A stretch of DNA of 64,000 nt from Latilactobacillus sakei (GCA_002953655.1 CP025839.1:124001-188000); one strand, 5' to 3'. Shown: positions 9,070 to 19,296, numbered from the stretch's first letter. A program made the numbers and translations. The notes: generated by a model not told the origin, from the letters alone.

Positions 9070-9180
9070 TAGCAATTTGGTGTTACTTGTTCACTAATTT
9101 CGATTTACGGGCCAGTCGTCAACGACTGGTCCGTAAACCGCCAATTAGACCACAAGTAGCCCACACCAAATTGCTTTTTA
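9070..9180 (+). promoter_or_regulatory. Long rod-like leader hairpin upstream of guaA (possible attenuator)
   Basis: The 5' arm AGCAATTTGGTGT pairs with ACACCAAATTGCT. Inside it TACTTGT pairs with ACAAGTA, then CTAATT with AATTAG, then TTTACGG and CCAGTCG with CGACTGG and CCGTAAA. Together these make one nearly continuous stem of about 40 bp with small internal loops. TTTTTA follows the 3' arm directly, so the element could terminate transcription. It lies within the guaA transcript predicted from the 9008 promoter and ends about 6 bases before the Shine-Dalgarno. It does not resemble the purine riboswitch core. Regulation of guaA through it is inferred. Confidence 0.6.
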
Positions 9181-9198
9181 AAAAAAGGAGTGAGTTGT

Positions 9199-10752
9199 TT
9201 GGCCCAAAAGGACATGCAAGATTTCGATAAGATTATCGTTTTAGATTACGGTAGTCAGTATAATCAATTGATTACACGTCGTATCCGTGAATTCGGGATT
9301 TTCTCTGAATTGTTGCCTAACACGACAACAGCAGCAGAAATCAAGAAGATCGCCCCTAAAGGAATTATTTTCTCTGGCGGCCCAATGAGTGTTTACGATG
9401 ATGGTGCCTTTTCAGTTGACCCCGAAATTTTCGAACTAGGGATTCCAATTCTCGGTATTTGTTACGGGATGCAGTTGATCAGTTTCAAAAATGGCGGTAA
9501 TGTTGAAGCATCAACAGAACGTGAATATGGTAAGGCTGAAATTACAGTGACTGACAAAGACAGTGACTTATTCAAAGGTCTTCCTGAAAAACAAACAGTA
9601 TGGATGAGTCATGGTGATAAAGTGACTGCAATTCCAGAAGGTTATGTGACAGTTGCTGAAAGTGATAACACACCATTTACAGCCATCGAAAACCGCGACA
9701 AACATATTTACGGGATTCAATTCCATACTGAAGTGCAAAACACTGAATTTGGGAACGATATCTTGAAGAACTTTGCATTTGGCGTCTGTGGGGCCCAAGA
9801 CAACTGGACAATGAACGATTTCATCGACATGCAAATCGAAAAGATTCGCGAACAAGTCGGTGACAAGAAGGTCCTTCTTGGTCTTTCAGGTGGCGTTGAT
9901 TCTTCTGTTGTTGGGGTGTTATTACACCGCGCAATTGGCGACCAATTGGTCAGCATCTTTGTTGATCACGGCTTACTTAGAAAAGGCGAAGTTGAACAAG
10001 TGATGGAAAGTCTGGGCGGTAAATTTGGCTTGAACATCATCCAAGTTGACGCTAAAGAACGTTTCATGAGCAAACTCGCTGGCGTTTCTGATCCAGAAAA
10101 GAAACGGAAGATTATTGGTAACGAATTTATCCAAGTGTTTGACGAAGAAGCAACTAAGTTAAACGGGATTGACTTCTTAGCGCAAGGGACTTTATACACT
10201 GACATTATTGAAAGTGGTACAAGTACTGCGACAACCATCAAATCACATCATAACGTTGGTGGTTTACCAGAAGACATGCAATTTAGCTTAATTGAACCTT
10301 TAAATACATTATTTAAAGATGAAGTTCGTGACCTTGGCGAAAAATTAGGCATGCCATATGAACTCGTATGGCGCCAACCATTCCCAGGTCCTGGCCTTGG
10401 GATTCGGGTCCTTGGCGAAGTGACTGAAGATAAATTGAAGATTGTCCGCGATAGTGACTTAATTCTCCGTGAAGAATTTGCACTCGCTGGCTTAGATAAA
10501 ACTGTATGGCAATACTTTACAGTCTTACCAGGCATCCGTAGTGTGGGTGTCATGGGTGATGGCCGGACATACGATTACACAGTTGGGATTCGTGCCGTTA
10601 ACTCAATCGACGGCATGACCGCCGACTTCTCACGGATTCCATGGGATATCTTGCAAAAGGTTTCTGTCCGAATCGTTAACGAAGTCGATCACGTCAACCG
10701 GATCGTGTACGATATCACGAGCAAGCCACCTTCAACAGTGGAATGGGAATAG
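9199..10752 (+). CDS. guaA: GMP synthase (glutamine-hydrolysing)
   Basis: A 517-aa amidotransferase converting XMP to GMP with glutamine and ATP. N-terminal class I glutamine amidotransferase: SGGPMSVYD, the nucleophile in GICYGMQ (Cys about 88), and the FHTEV His. Then the ATP pyrophosphatase P-loop [11 protein letters not shown] (about 228-238), and a C-terminal dimerisation domain ending in [12 protein letters not shown], as in most GuaA. TTG 9199 is chosen because AGGAG (9186-9190) sits 8 bases upstream. GTG 9190 overlaps that site, and ATG 9214 is 23 bases away. The structured leader suggests expression may respond to transcription attenuation. Confidence 0.97.
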   Translation: MAQKDMQDFDKIIVLDYGSQYNQLITRRIREFGIFSELLPNTTTAAEIKKIAPKGIIFSGGPMSVYDDGAFSVDPEIFELGIPILGICYGMQLISFKNGGNVEASTEREYGKAEITVTDKDSDLFKGLPEKQTVWMSHGDKVTAIPEGYVTVAESDNTPFTAIENRDKHIYGIQFHTEVQNTEFGNDILKNFAFGVCGAQDNWTMNDFIDMQIEKIREQVGDKKVLLGLSGGVDSSVVGVLLHRAIGDQLVSIFVDHGLLRKGEVEQVMESLGGKFGLNIIQVDAKERFMSKLAGVSDPEKKRKIIGNEFIQVFDEEATKLNGIDFLAQGTLYTDIIESGTSTATTIKSHHNVGGLPEDMQFSLIEPLNTLFKDEVRDLGEKLGMPYELVWRQPFPGPGLGIRVLGEVTEDKLKIVRDSDLILREEFALAGLDKTVWQYFTVLPGIRSVGVMGDGRTYDYTVGIRAVNSIDGMTADFSRIPWDILQKVSVRIVNEVDHVNRIVYDITSKPPSTVEWE

Positions 10753-10762
10753 ATTCCCAATT

Positions 10763-10804
10763 AAAAACACCGCAAGTTGTTTCGACAACTTACGGTGTTT
10801 TTTT
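10763..10804 (+). terminator. Intrinsic terminator after guaA
   Basis: ACACCGCAAGTTGT and ACAACTTACGGTGT form a stem closed by a TTCG tetraloop and followed by T7. Confidence 0.95.
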
Positions 10805-10891
10805 GTACAATAATTCAGGCTTTTAACGTCAGGTCTTTGAAATCAGGCGCCATATACGGTACTATCTAATCAATGAAAGTAGGGATAACCG

Positions 10892-12259
10892 ATGGTAAAT
10901 GGCAAACAATTAGAAACCAGTGAAAAGATTAAACAAGGACTCGTTTTTGCGGTCGCAAAACTGATTCAAATCTTACCGCTGATTGGCTTAACGATGTTAC
11001 ATAGCGGTCATACCGCGGCATCTTATATGCCGTATATCTTATTTTATACCGCATTGAAAACTGGGCTATTATTCGTAAATAGTCTGGGTCACGTACAGAA
11101 TTCGTTTAAAATAACTAGTATCAGTATGTTATTAGCTGCGGGAGCTTCATTCGTATTAGCCATTTCGCCGTGGTTATATTTAACGGATATTGCGGCCTTT
11201 ATTTTGGGCGCTAGCGCCAGTGTGATTATGCCGACTTATGAAGGTGTTTATTATCATGAGCGGGTAGTCTGGAAATGGCATTTGATGGGGACCGAGATTA
11301 AAACGTTATTGACTTTTAGCTTAGTAACGGTTGGTCTATTGACCATCGCTAGTCATTTTTCATATCGGTTAGTTTTTATTGTCATCATGCTATTTGTATT
11401 GATTGGCTTCATTGGCATGCAACGCTTCGAACCGTTTGTGAAGCAACTTGATGAATCGGTGTTTGTGGAACAAACCAAGTCACTTAATAACTTGGAACTG
11501 TTTGTCTGGGCAACTACGATGGCTTTTGCGCTGAGATATCTGCGCCTTTTTGAAGCCCAATTTGTCTGGTTATTAATTACCGTTGCTGTCATTGGGTTAG
11601 TCGCGCTAGTCTTGCGAGTGATCATCACGCGTGGCACTAAAACGAAGATGCCAGGTTGGATTTTGATTGCGGCCTTAATTAACGGCGCGTTTGAAACATT
11701 CTTAATGCTCTATATTTTTGTCGCGATTCAAAATCAGGGTTTGATGATAGGCGCCTATGTCACTTACGGTGCGGGGATGATTTTAGCTCAAGTTATTCGA
11801 AAGAGCGTACAAAGGCGCTTTTCGAAGTTATCAGATTTAAAAGTCCAACTGTTGGGTTTTGTGGTGGGGGCTTGGTTGATGATTACGCCGCATCTAATTT
11901 TATTAGGCATCTTATTGATTAGTTTCTTTGGCAGTGCCAACAGCATTCTTTTGAATCACCGCGCTTATTACACTGGCGTCACAACGCCCGCGCAAACCTT
12001 AATCGTTAAATATCGGAATACGTATCTCGGTAGTATCCTCATGCAATTTATTTTGATTATCGGCTTGATGGGCTTAGCCGTAATGCGGCAACAAGACATG
12101 ACGACCGTGATTGCCCAAATCAGTGGCAGTGTCGCAATGTCGGACACCACCAGCCAGTTGATTCACCTAGCCGGTCTGATTAGCGTCGGTTTGCTGACGG
12201 TGATTGCCGGATTGGCAGGCAGATATTTACCAGCGATGGATGAAAATCCGCTAACTTAA
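10892..12259 (+). CDS. MFS-like polytopic membrane protein, function unknown
   Basis: 455 aa with about 12 predicted hydrophobic helices and short loops, resembling a major facilitator superfamily permease. There is no recognisable substrate signature. The loop after helix 4 (TYEGVYYHERVVWKWH) is rich in aromatic and charged residues where MFS proteins usually have the GxxxDRxGRR signature, which is absent. The highly charged N-terminus and internal RGTKTKMPG cytosolic loop between helices 6 and 7 support a two-bundle layout. It is monocistronic, with an ATG behind AGTAGGG. Specific function is not assignable. Confidence 0.6.
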   Translation: MVNGKQLETSEKIKQGLVFAVAKLIQILPLIGLTMLHSGHTAASYMPYILFYTALKTGLLFVNSLGHVQNSFKITSISMLLAAGASFVLAISPWLYLTDIAAFILGASASVIMPTYEGVYYHERVVWKWHLMGTEIKTLLTFSLVTVGLLTIASHFSYRLVFIVIMLFVLIGFIGMQRFEPFVKQLDESVFVEQTKSLNNLELFVWATTMAFALRYLRLFEAQFVWLLITVAVIGLVALVLRVIITRGTKTKMPGWILIAALINGAFETFLMLYIFVAIQNQGLMIGAYVTYGAGMILAQVIRKSVQRRFSKLSDLKVQLLGFVVGAWLMITPHLILLGILLISFFGSANSILLNHRAYYTGVTTPAQTLIVKYRNTYLGSILMQFILIIGLMGLAVMRQQDMTTVIAQISGSVAMSDTTSQLIHLAGLISVGLLTVIAGLAGRYLPAMDENPLT

Positions 12260-12264
12260 TGGAT

Positions 12265-12300
12265 AAAAATAACGGTCCTGGATAGGGACCGTTATTTTTT
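12265..12300. terminator. Bidirectional terminator between converging genes
   Basis: AAAAATAACGGTCC pairs with GGACCGTTATTTTTT around a 6-nt loop. It serves the MFS-like gene and, on the other strand, the SIR2 locus. Confidence 0.92.
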
Positions 12301-12305
12301 TGGAA

Positions 12306-13883
12306 TTATTTATCGAGAGTGGCATTTGCGGTTACTTTTAAAATAGATTCGTATCTATTAATTTCAGAGTATTTTGAACGTGCGCAAAAATGAATCCATT
12401 GATCTAATTTAACATTAATACGTTCATTACGAAGTTTAGTAATAATATCTAAATAATTTATTAGTATTTCATTGAAAATATCTTGTTTAAAAACTGTTTG
12501 GTTGTCGATAGAAAGATAGGATGAGAAAAACTGATCTACATTAATGCCAAGTGTTTCTTTTTCTTTTTTTGTAAAGAATTTTTTTGAATTTTCTAAAATT
12601 AAAGAAATTGTTCGCGAAACAGCAGGTAGGCTAGATTCCTTTTGAACAGCGAATAATTGTAAAAGAATGATTTTTAATTCGCGAATATTTAACTCTAGTT
12701 CATTTCTATCTTTATAGAAAGCTACATCTTGAATTAAATAAGCTGCATTCTCAATATTAGTTTTATCAGCACTTAATATGTTATTTTTGAACAGTGGCAA
12801 AAGATTTTCAGAAAATGAAGTTGTTATCTTTAATATCCCAGGTAATAAAAGCATCGCTCTACTATCATCATCTGATTTTAAGTCCGAATAACAGTTAGAT
12901 AATATTTGTTTCATTTGTGGTGTGAAAAATTGCTTGTTTATTTTTTTAAGGATAGCTTCTTTGATAAAAACAATCATTGCCGCTAAATCTGATATATGAG
13001 AAAACAAAGTATCGGTTTCATATTTTTTGCAGAGCTTGTATTGACTGCTCCACCAAATCTCAATATTTATAACTAATTTAGTATAGATCTTCTGATCATA
13101 AGTTGTTTTAGTTAATAAATTACGAAATTCATTTAATTGAGTTTGGAGGTTAGTGCCGATAGCAGCACTAGTTGAAGAAAAACTTTCGTTGAACGGAGTG
13201 TTCATAAGTTCTTTTAGGTAATATATTGAGAAAGATTTTTCGTTAACCAGTTGTGTTACCGCATAAGATTTAAGATAAGTTTGAAATATCTCATCATTAT
13301 TAGATAACATTGATTTAGCAAGTTCACGTACTTCGGGATGTTCTAAAATATTGAGGGTTGATGATTCTTTAAGAACCAGCAGTCTATTCCAAGATGCTAA
13401 TCTAACAGATATTGGTAGAGATTTATTTTTTAAATAGGTTAGGATTTTATTTAAAGTATAGGTAGAAGAGGTTATGACGATATTATCAATTTTTATGTCG
13501 TTTTCGTTAACTATTTGTAGTGGTTCGAAAGTAAAGTAATTATCCAGTTTAATGCTCTCTAAATTCGTTCCACTTTCTCCAACCATAGGTAGATTAAATA
13601 ATCTATTTATAAAGATTTCTAAGTCTTTTCCGTGTTTTTCATGGAGTACTCTTGAAAAACAAGTTGAAAATATTTTACGCGCATTGATTTGAAGTAAAGT
13701 CCAAATATTATTAGAAGAGTATAAAGTTAATAAACTTTCCTCAAGATTAATACGTTGCGCTTTATTAAGAATGAAATAAAGGCGAAACAACCCATCAAGT
13801 ACCATCGAGATATTTTTGGTAGATTTATTCTTTAATGCATTTGTGAGAAATAAGTATAAGCTATCTATTTGTTCCGTTTGAGA
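12306..13883 (-). pseudogene. C-terminal part of a frameshifted DSR-like SIR2 protein
   Basis: An open frame runs from 13883 down to the stop at 12306 (525 codons). The first ATG, at 13805, has no Shine-Dalgarno. The 26 codons before it (EQIDSLYLFLTNALKNK and on) read as a normal amphipathic helix and overlap the end of the SIR2 ORF in another frame. Adding one A to the AAA run at 13868-13870 joins the frames as NLKRNK-IDSLYLFL, giving a single protein of about 1174 aa. This part is almost entirely alpha-helical, with no recognised motif, as expected of the large C-terminal sensor region of DSR-type SIR2 proteins. A/T content is higher than in the neighbours. It may alternatively be a separately translated, coupled gene. 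Confidence 0.6.
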
Positions 13884-15829
13884 TTATATATTTGCTCCTT
13901 TGAGAAAAAAACATTTAGTTCTTTTTGCTCAGCAAAATAAAACACTTTTTTCTGAGAGTATTTAGGATAGTATTTAAATAAATATTTAAGAATATCTAGT
14001 CTATGATTTTCATCAATTCCTATTCCATAGTCATCATGTAAGGTCATTAGGAAGAAAGCATCTGCAAGATCAGATATACCATAATTTCCCATATAATGAG
14101 AAACTATGGTTTTTCCATCAAAGTCTTTAGTACGTTCAACTGCATTTGGTATTTTTTCTCTTTTGAAATTTGAAATATATTCAATTGTAGTAGAGGGGGA
14201 ACAAAAATTTTGATCTAATTCTATTAGACGGTTGAAATAATTTTCATTATAGTATTGATTTTCATATTTCTGTAAAAGTGTTAAAACCACACCTTCAACA
14301 GAACGTGCAAAGAAATTATTTGCACTGATTGATTGTATTTGACGTGCAGTTTGAAGAACGTGTTTGAGTATAGATAAGGCTTCATCAGATTCATCAATAC
14401 TAAAAAGAATACAGGCTTTTTTTATAAGGAAATCGAGAGATTGTGTATCATTTTTCCAAGAATCTACTTGTTCTTTAATTTTTTTATCACTTAGTGAGTC
14501 CTGGTACCACAGAATTTTCTGATAACTCAATTCATTTTTCTGACTACTATTTAGCTGTTTATTGGATAATAATTCGGCGTATTTTAGAAAAACATCATTA
14601 CCATCTAATCGATATTCTCTAATCAAGAATAGTATTATATCAATAATATTATGATTGTAATTTGAGGCATTTATAATAAGTGCTTCGAGAGATGCCTGTT
14701 GATATTTAGAAATTGGAATTCTATAATTTTTTAGTAACCATACTAATTCGAATGCTAAATTTTCTTTAATAGATGTATCGTTTTCATTTTTTAAACGTAT
14801 AAAATAGTTATCAATTATTTGAGGCATCAATTGTCGATTTGATATTTTACTAGGCATAATTAACCAACCGGGATAAGTTTTTCTATTATTCTCAAGTAGC
14901 GCTATTAAATCTTTAGAATTAGGATTAGATTGGTTAGCCCAAGGATAATTGGTATGAGGCCATCTACGTTCATCTATTTTGGGATTATCCGAAAAGAACT
15001 CAAATAATTCTTTGAAAAATTCGGGATATTTGGAGGTTGAATCCTTAAAAATATTTTTGAAGTCCAATACTGTAATATTTTTTTGGGATAAAAACTTCAA
15101 CGATTTATTTATATTTAGGCCTAACATAAATATTTTAGGACGATGATCACCTAGGGCATTAGAAACCCATTCTATCCAGTTTTTAAAATTTGGATCGTCA
15201 CCAGAAAAACCTATTAAAATCATTGTTGTTTCCATTATAGATTGTTGAACCATGTTTACAAATGGGGCGGATTTTGTTGGGTACTCATTGTAACTTTTTT
15301 GTGAAAAGACAAAAGGTCTGTTGGAAGGGAAAGAACCGTGAAGTTTTACAATTCTAGGAGAAGTAGACCCAGGAATATCGTGAATATCATGAATAATTTG
15401 ATACTGTCGAGTGAAGATGTTCTTTGAGGCGCGTTCAAGTAAAGTATCATAGTTAGTTGTGTAGATGTCTGAAAAGGGAAGAGATAAAAGATCAGCGAAT
15501 AAGGTATTAGGCTCATAATTTTCATCAGGGATTTTAGTCTTTAATAGATTCTCTAAACTAATTATTCCAAATCTTTCTTCATATACATCGCCTAACTCAA
15601 GTACAGTCATATCTTTATACTTTTCTTTGTCGCCTAAGGCGTGTAGTAAGTCTATACGCAAATTATCCCAGAGAGCCATAGAAGGTAAGCTATCATCTAT
15701 TTTTGTGGCATTTCTACTAAAACCAGCTCCTACCATAATTGATACTCTACTTTTACCATCAGCTGTCCATAATTTTTTTCGGATATCCTCTAGTAGTTCA
15801 TAATCCTCAAAATTTTTTTTATTAATCAA
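13865..15829 (-). CDS. SIR2-domain protein, N-terminal part of a DSR-like anti-phage NADase
   Basis: 654 aa. Residues about 28-220 form a SIR2 domain of the defence-associated SIR2_2 type: NAD-binding GAGFS (34-38), TTNYD (124-128, catalytic Asn126), KLHGS (162-166, catalytic His164) and GFSGDDPN (208-215). All catalytic residues are present. In phage-defence systems (DSR, Thoeris ThsA, SIR2-HerA) such domains destroy NAD+ after phage sensing. Residues 220-654 are helical. The ORF ends in a frame that is one base off from the downstream 499-codon ORF, so the native product is probably about 1174 aa, the size of DSR1/DSR2 proteins. Low GC suggests horizontal acquisition. It would be a truncated NADase if the frameshift is real. 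Confidence 0.8.
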   Translation of the reverse strand: MINKKNFEDYELLEDIRKKLWTADGKSRVSIMVGAGFSRNATKIDDSLPSMALWDNLRIDLLHALGDKEKYKDMTVLELGDVYEERFGIISLENLLKTKIPDENYEPNTLFADLLSLPFSDIYTTNYDTLLERASKNIFTRQYQIIHDIHDIPGSTSPRIVKLHGSFPSNRPFVFSQKSYNEYPTKSAPFVNMVQQSIMETTMILIGFSGDDPNFKNWIEWVSNALGDHRPKIFMLGLNINKSLKFLSQKNITVLDFKNIFKDSTSKYPEFFKELFEFFSDNPKIDERRWPHTNYPWANQSNPNSKDLIALLENNRKTYPGWLIMPSKISNRQLMPQIIDNYFIRLKNENDTSIKENLAFELVWLLKNYRIPISKYQQASLEALIINASNYNHNIIDIILFLIREYRLDGNDVFLKYAELLSNKQLNSSQKNELSYQKILWYQDSLSDKKIKEQVDSWKNDTQSLDFLIKKACILFSIDESDEALSILKHVLQTARQIQSISANNFFARSVEGVVLTLLQKYENQYYNENYFNRLIELDQNFCSPSTTIEYISNFKREKIPNAVERTKDFDGKTIVSHYMGNYGISDLADAFFLMTLHDDYGIGIDENHRLDILKYLFKYYPKYSQKKVFYFAEQKELNVFFSKEQIYNLKRNK

Positions 15830-15992
15830 GTATATTCTCCCCCTAATAATATTTTATAGATTGTTAATTAAATTATATTCTATTTGTTACTGGATGTGTA
15901 TTTAGTGCATTTTATTAAGTGGTATTGGTTGGATTAATTAATAATGCTATATTTATAGTAAATACTTAAATCGTTTATATGAGGTGTTCTAC

Positions 15993-16403
15993 ATGAAAGA
16001 TATCTATGTCGTTGGTGCTGCAATCATCAAAGATAACCAAATTCTATGTACCAAACGGGCTACTGATCGGATTCTTGGAGATTTATGGGAATTTCCGGGT
16101 GGCAAGATCGAACCGGATGAGGCGCCGGAAGCTGCTTTGGTGCGAGAATTAAAAGAAGAGTTGGGTGCTGATATTTTAGTGGGGCCAGCAGTTGCAACTG
16201 ATGTGCACCAATACGATTTTGGCAACGTTCATTTAACGGTTTATTATGCACAGTTCACAAAGGAAAGTTTTGGACTAGTAGCGCACAGCCAGATGAAATG
16301 GTGTCATCAATCTGAGTTGGACCAATTAACCTGGGCACCGGCAGATGTGGCAGCTATGCAAGCCATTCAAAAACAAGATTTGAGTCAATTAACGTTCAAG
16401 TAG
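15993..16403 (+). CDS. NUDIX hydrolase (MutT-like) linked to a defence-type helicase
   Basis: A 136-aa NUDIX protein from ATG 15993 (GAGGTG at 15981-15986). The NUDIX box, consensus GxxxxxEx7REUxEExGU, is intact: it begins GGKIEPDE near residue 35 and ends RELKEELG. The N-terminal VVGAAIIKDNQILCTKRA resembles MutT/8-oxo-dGTP pyrophosphatases. The gene is 9 bases upstream of the PLD-helicase gene and clearly co-transcribed. In many Firmicutes this pair (NUDIX plus PLD-DEAD-DUF3427) travels together. A function in nucleotide-signal turnover or defence is inference, and a housekeeping sanitiser is possible. Confidence 0.85.
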   Translation: MKDIYVVGAAIIKDNQILCTKRATDRILGDLWEFPGGKIEPDEAPEAALVRELKEELGADILVGPAVATDVHQYDFGNVHLTVYYAQFTKESFGLVAHSQMKWCHQSELDQLTWAPADVAAMQAIQKQDLSQLTFK

Positions 16404-16412
16404 GGAGCAGTT

Positions 16413-19292
16413 ATGACGGATTTACAGACTGAATTACAAAATTCAGCTTTAGCAGGATTGGTTGATAAAGAGCGCTATATTTCTCAGGACGAATACCTGC
16501 CGAAGTTATTATTTAACACGTCAGAAGACCATGTTAAGACGCATTTGGATGAAGAACTGATGACTTGTCAGCGCTTCACTTTTGCCGTGGCTTTCATTAC
16601 TGAAGCGGTCTTAACGATGTTGAAGCCTAAGTTAGCGGACCTCGCCTTAAAAGGCGTCACGGGCCGTATTTTGACGTCTAATTATTTGGGCTTTAATAAT
16701 CCCAAGGTGTTTAAAGAACTGTTGAAAATCCCAAATCTCGAAGTACGGGTTTTAAATCAATCGGATTCATTTCATGCTAAGGGCTATATCTTTGATAAGG
16801 GTGAATACCAATCTATGATTATTGGGAGCTCGAACTTGACCGAAACCGCGTTGATTCGTAATTACGAATGGAACTTAAGAATTACTTCATATGAAAATGC
16901 GGCGTTAACTGATCAAGTTATCAATGAGGTCGAACAGCAATGGCAACGTGCAGCAGCATTAACACCGGAGTGGATTACAGATTATGAAGCTGATTATCAA
17001 ACGATTGTTTTTAATCGTCAGAAAAACGAACCGATTGAAACTGTCGCTGAAGAGTCTGCGGACTACATTGCGATTACACCTAATCATATGCAAAAAGATG
17101 CATTGAAATCATTAAATTTTCTACGGCATGAAGGCCATCAAAAAGCATTAATTGTTTCGGCAACCGGGACCGGGAAAACTTATTTGGGCGCGTTTGATGT
17201 CAAACATGTGAGCCCTAAAAAATTCTTGTTTATTGTGCATCGTGAACAGATTTTGAAGAAGGCTAAAGCTAGTTTTCATCAGGTCTTAGGTGGTGATTGG
17301 TCTGAATACGGAATCTTATCCGGTAATGAAAACCAGCGAGATGCGCGGTATTTATTTGCGACGATTCAGACGTTATCTAAGGAAAGTACATTATCGCAGT
17401 TTGATCCTGAAGAATTCGACTATATCATGATTGATGAAGCGCACAAGTCAGGTGCCAGCAGTTATCATCGGGTGATTGATTACTTTAAGCCACGATTTTT
17501 ATTAGGGATGACTGCGACACCTGAACGAACGGATGATTTTAATATTTATGAGTTGTTCGATTACAATTTAGCCTACGAAATTCGCCTTCAAGATGCTCTG
17601 GAAGAAGACATGTTAGCACCATTTCATTATATTGGTGTAACAGATTACGAATTAAACGGCGAAATTGGTGAGGAGAAGACACCGTTACAGAACTTGGTTT
17701 CCTCTGAACGAATGGATTATGTCGAACAACAGTTAAATTACTATGGCTATTCTGGTGATCAGGTTCATGGGTTAATTTTCTGTAGTCGTAAAGATGAGGC
17801 CAAAGAAGTGGCGCGGATTATGACGACTAAAGGCTATCCTTCAGTGGCTTTGACCGGTGAAGATAATGTTGATTATCGAGAACAAGTCATTCAAGACTTT
17901 GAAGCTGGTCGGTATCAATACATTGTGACAGTTGATATTTTTAACGAAGGGATCGATATTCCTTGTATTAATCAAGTTGTGATGTTGCGGAATACGCAAT
18001 CCAGTATTATCTTTATCCAGCAACTAGGCCGTGGCTTGCGGAAGTTTCCACGTAAAGATTTTGTGACGGTGATTGATTTTATCGGGAACTACAAGAATAA
18101 TTATTTGATTCCGATTGCTTTGACGGGTGACCATTCACGAAATAAGAATAGTCTGCGTAGTAAGTTGAGTACGGATCAAATTATCGGAATGTCGACGATC
18201 AATTTTACCGAAGTTGCCAAGCAACGAGTATATGATTCGATTAATAATAGTAATTTGACTGAATTGAAGCAGTTACGCGATGATTATCAAGACTTGAAGA
18301 AACGTCTTGGCAGAATGCCGCTGTTGTTCGATTTTACAACGCACGGTTCGATTGATGGCTCAGTGCTGATTGCTAAATATGACAACTATTATCAATTCTT
18401 GTTGAAGATGAAAGAAGATGTTCATCTTAACAGTTATGAAGATACGGTGTTAAGAATGTTGTCTAAAGAGTTATTAAATGGGATGCGAATTCACGAGCTA
18501 TTATTATTGAAACTCCTGTTTGAAAAAGATGGGGTAGTATCAGTTGATGATTTCAAAAAGGCTCTCGAGCAAGTAAACGCTAGAGTGGATCAGAAGACGT
18601 TAGATTCGATGCTATCAGTATTAAACTTAAAGTTCTATCAAAAAACAAACCAAAAGAAGTATGGTATGGAACCATACGTGATGTTATCGAATAACGAGTA
18701 TTACTTAAATGAGGAAATTTTGCGGGCTTATCAAAGTAATCTGAATTTTGATAACCTAGTTGATGACGTGCTAGCAACAGGGCTATTTAAAGCAGATGAT
18801 TATGATCAGACTCAACCATTAACAATTGGGAAAAAATATACAAGAAAAGATATGTGTCGACTCTTGGGATGGGAAAAAGATTTATCAGCAGTTGTTAATG
18901 GCTACAAGTTAGCCTACAATACGTGTCCCTTATTTATTACCTATACAAAATCACAAGACATTGATGATGGTATCAAGTATGAAGATGAGTTTTTGAACAG
19001 CCAGATAATGCGTATGTTTACTCGAAGTCCACGGAAATTAGATTCACCAGAGGTTCAAGCAATGGTTCAAGGCAATGCATCCGGTGTATTAATGATGCCA
19101 CTATTTGTAAAAAAGAGTGATGATGAGGGTAGCGACTACTATTATCTAGGGCTTGTTAACATTGATCAGAAGTCATTGCGTCAAGAATCGATGCGAAATA
19201 AAAAAGGCAAGACAGTTCCAGTTGTTACAATGAATTTAATTCTAGAAAAACCGGTTCAGTATAATTTGTATTTGAATTTAACGAAGAATTGA
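16413..19292 (+). CDS. PLD-nuclease/DEAD-box helicase/DUF3427 protein
   Basis: 959 aa. Residues about 30-165 form a phospholipase D-like nuclease half-site with HAKGYIF (His121, Lys123) and GSSNLTE (139-145). A superfamily 2 helicase follows: Walker A SATGTGKT (about 247-254), DEAH (about 342-345), MTATPER (about 366), and a C-terminal RecA lobe with GEDNVDYR and QQLGRGLRK. The last 270 residues match the position and length of DUF3427. The single chain combines nucleic-acid unwinding and phosphodiester cleavage, an architecture common in restriction-like and anti-phage systems (compare fused Mokosh-type proteins). Start ATG 16413 with GGGAG. Anti-phage activity is inferred from architecture and the adjacent SIR2 locus. 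Confidence 0.85.
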   Translation: MTDLQTELQNSALAGLVDKERYISQDEYLPKLLFNTSEDHVKTHLDEELMTCQRFTFAVAFITEAVLTMLKPKLADLALKGVTGRILTSNYLGFNNPKVFKELLKIPNLEVRVLNQSDSFHAKGYIFDKGEYQSMIIGSSNLTETALIRNYEWNLRITSYENAALTDQVINEVEQQWQRAAALTPEWITDYEADYQTIVFNRQKNEPIETVAEESADYIAITPNHMQKDALKSLNFLRHEGHQKALIVSATGTGKTYLGAFDVKHVSPKKFLFIVHREQILKKAKASFHQVLGGDWSEYGILSGNENQRDARYLFATIQTLSKESTLSQFDPEEFDYIMIDEAHKSGASSYHRVIDYFKPRFLLGMTATPERTDDFNIYELFDYNLAYEIRLQDALEEDMLAPFHYIGVTDYELNGEIGEEKTPLQNLVSSERMDYVEQQLNYYGYSGDQVHGLIFCSRKDEAKEVARIMTTKGYPSVALTGEDNVDYREQVIQDFEAGRYQYIVTVDIFNEGIDIPCINQVVMLRNTQSSIIFIQQLGRGLRKFPRKDFVTVIDFIGNYKNNYLIPIALTGDHSRNKNSLRSKLSTDQIIGMSTINFTEVAKQRVYDSINNSNLTELKQLRDDYQDLKKRLGRMPLLFDFTTHGSIDGSVLIAKYDNYYQFLLKMKEDVHLNSYEDTVLRMLSKELLNGMRIHELLLLKLLFEKDGVVSVDDFKKALEQVNARVDQKTLDSMLSVLNLKFYQKTNQKKYGMEPYVMLSNNEYYLNEEILRAYQSNLNFDNLVDDVLATGLFKADDYDQTQPLTIGKKYTRKDMCRLLGWEKDLSAVVNGYKLAYNTCPLFITYTKSQDIDDGIKYEDEFLNSQIMRMFTRSPRKLDSPEVQAMVQGNASGVLMMPLFVKKSDDEGSDYYYLGLVNIDQKSLRQESMRNKKGKTVPVVTMNLILEKPVQYNLYLNLTKN

Positions 19293-19296
19293 GAAA

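Noticed and set aside
9043-9198. Purine riboswitch before guaA
   Set aside because: The expected three-way junction and conserved loop sequences are absent; only a rod-like hairpin is present.
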